A DNA stretch of 64,000 nucleotides from positions 18,042,001-18,106,000 of the forward strand of contig CM063106.1 in the NCBI GenBank assembly GCA_031841125.1, written 5' to 3'. A model generated the notes under the pieces. The model had not been told where the DNA came from and ran no database searches. It saw only the letters and a program-made list of their open reading frames with translations. The translations under genes were made by a program, and so were the position numbers. This DNA comes from Acanthococcus lagerstroemiae (Eukaryota; Arthropoda; Insecta; Hemiptera; Eriococcidae). This document shows, in pieces, positions 57,977 to 64,000 of this stretch (the stretch's first letter is position 1; every line of letters begins with the position of its first letter).

Positions 57977-59523
57977 ATAAATAATCGTAACTATGGGGAC
58001 TGGTAGTACTGGCTTGGACGAAAATCTCAGTACGATGTATTGCCTAGTCTTAAAATTGAAGGCGCTAGGAAACTTTAAAAGTTTGGAAAGGAAAATTTCA
58101 ATTATCGTTAAACGGTCAGAAAGACCGTTTTCAGCCCAACCCTTAGTAAATAATTAATGGTTTGAGAGCTGTTGTGACTATGGGAACTTGTACGTACCTA
58201 GGAGGTAAAAAAATCATACGACCACCTTCTGGCCAAAAAAAGAAAAAAAAATCAGCAACAATTACTGCTAATACCACTATCTTGTTGTGCACTTATGACG
58301 ATGTCTTACTGCAACAATAATTTCCTTAGTTTCAGCAAGAGAACAAATGAGAAAAACTGATTTGTATTCCTACCAAAGTAGTTCGTCAATATAACTAAAC
58401 TTATTTGCTTCCTTTGCTAATCCTTTGCTACATACCAGATTCCTACTAGCGAAATAGTTTTACTGTTAGTCACTGGCAAATTGTTATCAGTGCATGTTAC
58501 GTTTTACAATCAGTTTCGCGCTTGTTACCGGTTCTCTTGCCCGCTGTTCTAAGGTACAGCGTATTGAATGAGGATTGGACATTCTTCTACTAGAAATTTT
58601 GTAACGGCGAGAAAAATTAAAAGTGGGTTATGTTTGAAATAATTTCATGATTAATAATTAATTTTCAAAATCCTCACTCTTTAAACTTAATTTTAATAAA
58701 TAAAATTCTTAACCAAATTTCTATTATTATAATAATTATTATTTTTTTAATTATTAAATTAATATTTTCAATTCTATTTAACAATTTTATAAATAAAAAA
58801 ATATCTGAAAATCAAAATTTTGAACAGTATTGAATTGCGAATGACGGAACAGTTAGAATTTTCTCGATATGTTAATTAGGAAATTTTGCCAAGCATTTTC
58901 TAATTGCAAGGACTTACCGGTTACCCTGTACTATTCAAGTTTGCGTTATACCTTACGTACGAGTGTTGGACTACAAAGAATATCCCGTAATAGATTTATG
59001 TATTTTCATAGAATAGAAAATTTGATATTTGGGAGTATACTGGCAAGTCTGAACCAAGTTTTTGTCATACTGTTCCTTGAAATAACGCGAACAGCACTTT
59101 TAAAGCTAACACAAGTTTACGCACAAATTTGCCATGACTGACCAATTAACTGGTACGAAGTATAGCGTACAGAAATACGTTCAAATGCATTATCTCTATG
59201 GGAAATGGGACGGCAATGCCCTCGTTCCTCCGATTAGTTCGTATTAATAGCCTACCTATTCAATTTTCCCTGTCTTGCTTTGTGTAGCGTACTAATAATT
59301 TGTATGATTTAAAATTACTAAGTGTTGTAACTTTTTCAGTTTTAAAAATAAGTTGACCTAGAGTTGGGCTGAAAACGGTCTTTTTGACCATCTAACGAAA
59401 ATTGAAATTTTCTTAGCTTTTAAAGTTTTCTAGCGCCTTCAATTTTGAGAAGAAACAATATATCGTATTAAGATTGTTTCGTCCAAGCCAGTACTACCAG
59501 GCCCCATAGTCAGATTATTTATT
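57977..59523. mobile_element. 1.55-kb element with long (about 170-bp) TIRs
   Basis: The left arm begins ATAAATAATC and runs through CTGGTAGTACTGGCTTGGAC, AATTGAAGGCGCTAGGAAAC and AGAAAGACCGTTTTCAGCCC to about 58150. The reverse complement of 59345-59523 carries the same words in the same order. The interior holds an AT-rich stretch (58670-58810) and a 90-codon open frame at 58869-59141 without family resemblance. It is probably a nonautonomous DNA transposon. Confidence 0.85.
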
Positions 59524-59592
59524 CCGTCAATTATTATGTCTTGTATATCGTCTCGAAAATTGTAGGTTTTTTTTTTTTGTAATCTTCAAAAC

Positions 59593-59803
59593 AGTGGAGG
59601 TCTGGTTGGCTGAGTGGATAGCGCGTTGGTCTCGGAATCCGAAGGTCCCGGGTTCAAGCTCACGTAGCAACTCGCCAGATTTCGACCTAGACCGGGTTTT
59701 CGGCCAGAAAGGAAGAGGGCTAAGGCAGCCTCCCCGACATCTCTGAAGTAATGCTCGTAAAGGCGGATTCCAGAGCTCGGGTTGAGAGCAAATTAGAAAA
59801 GAA
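59593..59803 (+). mobile_element. tRNA-derived SINE with 12-bp TSD
   Basis: The 5' part is a tRNA-like promoter: A box TGGCTGAGTGG at 59607-59617 and B box GGTTCAAGCTC from 59651, 44 nt apart as in a tRNA, with a possible anticodon loop CTCGGAA between them. A unique body of about 140 nt (CGACCTAGACCGGGTTTTCG, GGCAGCCTCCCCGACATCTC) ends in AGAAAAGAAA. Identical AATCTTCAAAAC repeats at 59581-59592 and 59804-59815 flank it, as expected of LINE-driven retroposition. Pol III transcription is likely from the boxes. The body does not look like a functional tRNA. Confidence 0.92.
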
Positions 59804-60126
59804 AATCTTCAAAACGGCACAGCCCCTTCAATTTGCTTGTAGGCAACTTTTCATACATAACTTTTCCATTTTATCGAGTACTATGTGTAAATAGCAGGTT
59901 CTTGAACGAAGTTGGGACACGCTGTATACGGTTCTGGCTTTTATAATGGAAATATTTTGAGCTATGATATGATGAAATATTATGACTTTTCATGACAACT
60001 TTTTGAAATCATGAGTTTTCATGACTTTAGGCCAGTAACACCCTGATGTGCTAACTAACAAAAATGAAATTTTTCAGCAGAGCGTTTTAAAAATTTTCAT
60101 CAACTTATATCCTATCAGTTAGCTCA

Positions 60127-61062
60127 GTGAGGAAGCGCTCCTCAGCGGTTCAAATAATAAGTAATCAGCTATTCGGTGTACGCCATCCGATAGCTTACAT
60201 CTTCAGCTACAGATCTACATCCTTAATTTTGTCAGAAATGTTAGCTAACACAAGTGTCTATGAGACCATCGATATAAGAAAAAATGCAGAACTATCATCC
60301 GAATCAATTCTCTACCTCATCAAAATAAAATTGTTCAGTAATTTACTTTATCGTCATTCATCAACTGACATAAGGCATCAGTTTTTGGAAAACAAAAATG
60401 TAAAATGTAAATGCCGGGGGGAAAATTGCATACTTGAAAAAGAGAATCGTAAATATAAAATTATTCTTGGAAACGAATTAAAAATAGTAAATTCGAACGA
60501 TCGGAGTACTGAAAACGACTCCCGTCAAGAAAATAATACAACACGTGCTGTAACACGTGCCAGTCATAATCGCCCAACAGCCAACCGTATCAGCAATGCA
60601 TTTTTATTCTCGACATTTAAAGCACGCCATTTGGTAATAAGTAATAGACTTGACATGTTACAGATTTCTAGATATCGTGATGCCATATTTATTATATCCT
60701 CTGCAAGAAAAAATCTCTTTTGTTTCACACTGAAGCGGGGCCTCATGGAGGCTACTAGCGGTTCCATTAGAAGGGTTTTTCAGAGGAACACAATGAAAGA
60801 AGCCAGAAGCTCTCCGAAGGATTTTTCGCCCGCACAAAAAATACCTGACCAGTACGGAGAAATTTTCAGAATTTTCAAATACAGATTACTCCGTATTCTT
60901 ACTCAGCTAAAATTCATTATCCAAATTTGGCGTCGTCTCTCCGTTGCTAAGATTCGGTCAAAAATTTCGTCGCGTGGCGGGGGTGGGAGCTGCACTGGAT
61001 CAAGAATTGAGTGTGGACGTATTTTAACGAAGGTTTTGAATTCGCCTCGAAAAGATGACTAA
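60127..61062 (+). CDS. Unassigned 311-codon open reading frame
   Basis: The frame stays open for 936 nt in AT-rich DNA, which is unlikely by chance. The first codon is GTG; the first in-frame ATG is at 60238 (MLANTSVYETIDIRKNAEL). It encodes a KCKCRGENC cysteine cluster, an Asn/Arg/Thr-rich middle and a basic C terminus. From about 60810 to the stop the DNA is the first copy of a direct repeat that recurs, with stops in this frame, at 61067 and 63610. I recognise no family. It could be a mobile-element protein or a single host exon. Confidence 0.35.
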   Translation: MRKRSSAVQIISNQLFGVRHPIAYIFSYRSTSLILSEMLANTSVYETIDIRKNAELSSESILYLIKIKLFSNLLYRHSSTDIRHQFLENKNVKCKCRGENCILEKENRKYKIILGNELKIVNSNDRSTENDSRQENNTTRAVTRASHNRPTANRISNAFLFSTFKARHLVISNRLDMLQISRYRDAIFIISSARKNLFCFTLKRGLMEATSGSIRRVFQRNTMKEARSSPKDFSPAQKIPDQYGEIFRIFKYRLLRILTQLKFIIQIWRRLSVAKIRSKISSRGGGGSCTGSRIECGRILTKVLNSPRKDD

Positions 61063-61345
61063 TTTTCACAAAGTCATCCTGGCCCGGAAGCTCGCCAAAA
61101 AAATGCCTGATGCATAGTACGGAGAAATTTTCAAAACTTTCAAAAATCAAAAAAATTTAGATAACCACTTGTTCCCGTAACATTTTTCTCGCTGAGTTCA
61201 AATTCAGCGCTGACCCTCCGTTGCCTAGACGTGATCAAAATTTATGTTGCGGGGGGGGGGGGGAGTAGTGATATTCTGGGTCAAAAATTGAGTGTAGATC
61301 AATTGAGGAGCTTATTTTCAAAACGCCACAAGTGATTTTTCCAAA
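60810..61345 (+). repeat. About 265-bp direct repeat, copies 1 and 2
   Basis: Copy 1 (60810-61062) and copy 2 (61067-61345) share GTACGGAGAAATTTTCA, words like TTGCTAAGATTCGGTCAAAA / TTGCCTAGACGTGATCAAAA, a G-rich run (GGCGGGGGTGGGAG / GGGGGGGGGGGGAG) and TCAAGAATTGAGTGTGGA / CAAAAATTGAGTGTAGAT. The third copy is at 63610-63875. Confidence 0.8.
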
Positions 61346-61680
61346 ATGTGAGAAAAAGGATGTTAACTGATAGCATGTGTTCTCGGGGCGCTAGGAAGGT
61401 GGATAATGACTTGTTGAAAAGAGAATGAGCAGCAGATCAAAAATTCTGAAGTTGGTTTACAGAATTGCTACACCTGGGACCCAATGGGGGGGGGGGGGTA
61501 AAAACAGGCAATATTGCATTTTGCAGGTAAAATTTCAAATTTTGCATTTTGAAAGTAAAATGCAATTCTCATCCTCTTCAACTTCAAAGTCGAAACGCAA
61601 CAAATGGATATGAAGAATATTATTCAAGAAGCAGGTACAGAAACACTTTTTTAAAACACAATAGAGAAAGAAAACAGGTA
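61346..61680. other. Gene-free spacer with a 12-G run
   Basis: A run of about a dozen G near 61486 separates the direct repeat from the 3' end of the DUF7869-type gene. Nothing else seen. Confidence 0.35.
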
Positions 61681-63640
61681 TCAGAGCAGTATTTTTTCAT
61701 GATCAATACAGGTATAATCATTGGAATCATGATCCGCACAGGCTTCACTTTCTACTGCCAGAATATTCTTGTAAAATGGAAACTGCGTCGCCCAATGGTC
61801 CCCAGAGCGTTGTTCGAGGAGATACCGAAGATCAGTCTTTAATTTAGGATCCAATGGAACTGGAGTATCTAGAACTGCAGGTATGCTAAGTGATCCTATC
61901 TTCATATGATCGTGTTTCATGATGTTGATTAACTTTTTGGATTTGTCTGAGTGAAAGTAAGCCGGTTCAAGTTTAAAGGAAATAGTATCGCCACATTTCT
62001 TAATATCACACGCTTTGCCTCTTGTATGCCTGTAATACCGTTCATATCTTCAGCCAACAGCTTGAAATTTCTTATCTTCCAGTCACGGTTCACTTGTTCA
62101 ACTTCTCCATGATTGCAATAAAGGTCATTGTATGCTTGAGGAAGTAGTATCTCTTTCCTCCGTCGCATTTCCTTCTCCACCCGACCAAAAACTCTTGTCA
62201 GGAGGCAGATATGAATGTCCTCGAATCGGGAAAAATATTTCAATTTTTTTAATCGAGTCAGGAGCATCATTGGACAGCCAGAATGTAATGCGTGGATGAT
62301 ATGATGGTTTTTGTTCTGCCCCCCACATCCATCACAGAACAGCTCAATATTCTTGGTATCCGTCGTCCAGAATGTTTTATTTTGGTCTAAGCAATGGATT
62401 AAGACACTGGCTATCTCTTGAGCACCTCTTCTCCCTTCTGATGCGTTCCAGGTATAGAATATGGCCCGGGATTGTTTGCCTGGAGGACACACACAAAATG
62501 AGTAAAATGGAAGTTGCCGACGATAGAATGCTTCGGCGATTGTGATCCTGGGCAAATACTGCACTTGCTGTAGATCAAAGCACAGTTTCACTGCATGTGG
62601 ACTTTTTCGCCTCATCGCGTGATGAAAGCCCTTGGCCTTTACTCGGTGCAGCTTTGCTTCTCGTCGAATGTTTCTTACTTCTTGAAAATCATTTTCCATC
62701 TGTGCGCCTTTCTCCTGCTCCTGGTAGCGTTCGCAAACACTGCATGTATCGATAGCAGGTGTGCCAAACTCAATGTTGAACTCTGTTGTAAAGATCTTGT
62801 AGCCACAATGAAAGGTAAACTGTCTAGGATTAAAATAAAAACTAGGGGGCTTCGCCCCTGGACGCTTCGCGCCTCGCCGGTTCACCATTTTTCTCAGTAT
62901 TTCTGTCAGAATTCCTTTTTCTATTTACTGAGGCTTTCTGATAGTACCAGATGTGCAAACAACGGATGAGTTACTCTAACTTTATTAATAGCTTTCAGAT
63001 CTTAATTTGACCTATTTGAGGTGGCTGAGTAGGTGATGGGTAGAGGTCAGGTCGCAGGTCCCTGGGAGTTTTTTTTCGGAGGGGGGGGGGCGGAGTTTTG
63101 GTTTTTAATATATAGAGAGATATCAATACTTAAAGGAAAATGTATACAACACTGTTACCTCGAGATCATCAGCTGCATCCTCATTATACTTCTTCCATAA
63201 TTTGTGGATATTCCATTCACTGCGTTGATATACACTCGTTTTGATTTTTCACGTCCATAATGGCTTTCTCCAGCTGGTAAGTTTCGAATAAATGTTCGAA
63301 CCGCTTCGGCCTTTTCCGGATACCCAGGGCGAATGCGTTTGCCCCCTCGTTTATCAGCAAAGCCATGGCCAGTGTAACATCCCTTTGTAATTGTCAAAAT
63401 TCGACGAGTTTTAACTTCAAATACTGACTGAAAAAATGTCGCGCATACTGGCAAACGAGTTTTGTTATCGAGCGATGGAATCTGTAATGACCACAAAATA
63501 AATTGGACTGAAATGCATTCTCTTCTTAAATCCAAACTGACCAAATTATGCAACAATACCTACCTCATATTTCACTCGAATTGAATATGGTTTCCTACAG
63601 CTGTTATCATCTTTCTTCTTTCCAAAACTTTCAAAAATCA
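61681..63640 (-). pseudogene. DUF7869-type gene, three exons, two frameshifts
   Basis: Exons on the minus strand: 63564 to about 63632, 63159-63481, and 61681-62819. Exon 1 ends SCRKPYSIRVKYE. Exon 2 has RLPVCATFFQSVFEVKTRRI, GKRIRPGYPEKAEAVRTFI and ESHYGREKSKRVYIN, then after a one-base slip near 63215 SEWNIHKLWKKYNEDAADDL. Exon 3 has FTTEFNIEFGTPAIDTCSVC, CFDLQQVQYLPRI, FYSFCVCPPGKQSRAIFYTW, LFCDGCGGQNKNHHIIHAL and HGEVEQVNRDWKIRNF; a second slip near 62040 moves to YYRHTRGKACDIKKCGDTIS, EPAYFHSDKSKKL and PKLKTDLRYLLEQ. The (D/S)xCGGQNKN motif and layout are those of DUF7869 proteins that abound in insect genomes and look transposon-derived. Biochemical role unknown. Both slips are single-base and could be assembly errors. 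Confidence 0.8.
62841..63120 (-). mobile_element. Complete 280-bp nonautonomous Helitron in the gene's second intron
   Basis: On the minus strand the element starts TCTCTCTATATATTAAAA (5'-TC, AT-rich) and ends with the hairpin GGGGCGAAGCCCC followed by CTAGT, a CTRRT terminus. It sits exactly between A (complement of 63121) and T (complement of 62840), the Helitron target. It has no TIR and no target duplication. Read through, its 3' end supplies a false N-terminal extension (MVNRRGAKRPGAKPP) to the exon-3 open frame. Confidence 0.92.
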
Positions 63641-63875
63641 AAAAAATTGTGATAATTACCGATGCCTACCCAATTTTTCTTGCTGAGTTCAAATTCTTTG
63701 TCCAAAATTGGCGTTGACCCTTCGTTGCCGAGGCACGGAAAAAAATTTGGTTACAGTAGTGGGGGAGGGGGGAGGCGATACTGAATCAGTAATTGCGTGT
63801 GAATGAATTTTGACGACGGACTTGAATTCATCTAATAATTGAGGAGCTTATACTTCCAAAGTGACCTAACTGCAA
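63610..63875 (+). repeat. Direct repeat copy 3
   Basis: AAACTTTCAAAAATCAAAAA, TTTCTTGCTGAGTTCAAATT, GTTGACCCTTCGTTGCCGAG, a G-rich run and ATAATTGAGGAGCTTAT match copy 2 at 61127-61320 in the same orientation. It abuts exon 1 of the DUF7869-type gene, so that gene lies between two direct copies. Confidence 0.8.
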
Positions 63876-64000
63876 AATGTTCGGTTTGAGAAAAACAAGA
63901 AAAACACTTCATAAGCAAAAGTAGTGAAGTAACGAAATTTTTTAAATTAGTATCGGTGGGTTCAACCTTCAAGAAAAATTTGGCGTTTTTGTTTTTGCAA
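63876..64000. other. Window end, nothing recognised
   Basis: No coding or repeat structure beyond the end of direct-repeat copy 3. Confidence 0.3.

Noticed and set aside
59597..59670. A functional tRNA gene
   Set aside because: The A and B boxes fit, but the acceptor and anticodon stems do not pair properly and a SINE body with target duplications follows.
60119..60157. A tRNA-like TTAGCTCAGTGAGG with GGTTCAAAT
   Set aside because: The two boxes are only 28 nt apart, too close for a tRNA or an intact tRNA-derived promoter.
62827..62888. The N-terminal MVNRRGAKRPGAKPP of the exon-3 frame as a real protein start
   Set aside because: Most of these codons are the 3' end of the inserted Helitron, upstream of the splice acceptor.

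Overview
This is nuclear DNA from an animal, most likely an arthropod and probably an insect. It is AT-rich, has spliced genes with GT/AG introns, few genes and many repeats. The best anchors are an intact three-exon eIF1 (SUI1) gene on the minus strand and an intronless, broken copy of EFR3 (rolling blackout) beside it. Most other coding-like sequence belongs to mobile elements of several classes. I infer 'insect' from protein similarity and the mix of transposons; I cannot name the species.

Layout. 0-4.2 kb: a PIF/Harbinger transposase fragment, a 383-bp foldback MITE, and a degenerate minisatellite of about 140 bp per unit that was hit by a hAT-type MITE (perfect 8-bp target duplication) and by a second MITE. 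4.2-10.1 kb: mostly gene-free, with a weak cluster of possible minus-strand exons at 7.5-8.6 kb. 10.5-13.25 kb: eIF1. 14.05-15.85 kb: EFR3 processed pseudogene. 15.9-23.9 kb: gene-poor, holding a second, inverted copy of the MITE at 2.9 kb. 23.9-26.7 kb: Helitron-like left ends and the 3' part of a non-LTR retrotransposon. 27.4-28.5 kb: an imperfect palindrome of about 1.1 kb. 28.8-31.2 kb: two phase-matched candidate exons, with a LINE endonuclease remnant between them. 31.4-44.6 kb: a 13-kb satellite with units of about 328-357 bp and a trimeric higher-order period of about 1.03-1.04 kb, closed by a short CTGACTACTGGTG-type minisatellite and one last diverged partial unit.

47.8-54.1 kb: a 3' fragment of an R1-like LINE, then an eight-exon gene resembling the SAMD3-like family of insect genomes (two in-frame stops in exon 6), then a transposase-like gene of the En/Spm-CACTA (tnp2-like) type (one frameshift). 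All three lie on the plus strand. The last two may be the two genes of one large DNA transposon, but I could not identify its ends. 55.6-57.8 kb: a decayed LINE whose reverse transcriptase is split by a 758-bp TIR element at a TA site; 57.98-59.52 kb: a 1.55-kb element with long TIRs; 59.59-59.80 kb: a tRNA-derived SINE with a 12-bp target duplication. 60.1-61.1 kb: an unexplained 311-codon open frame. 61.7-63.6 kb: a DUF7869-type gene on the minus strand (two frameshifts) with a complete 280-bp Helitron in its intron, flanked by direct repeats.

The genes do not form a pathway. The window is a nested-transposon landscape with one housekeeping gene. Scattered single-base deletions, especially at 38.0-43.4 kb in the satellite, look like residual long-read consensus errors, so some frameshifts elsewhere may also be assembly errors.
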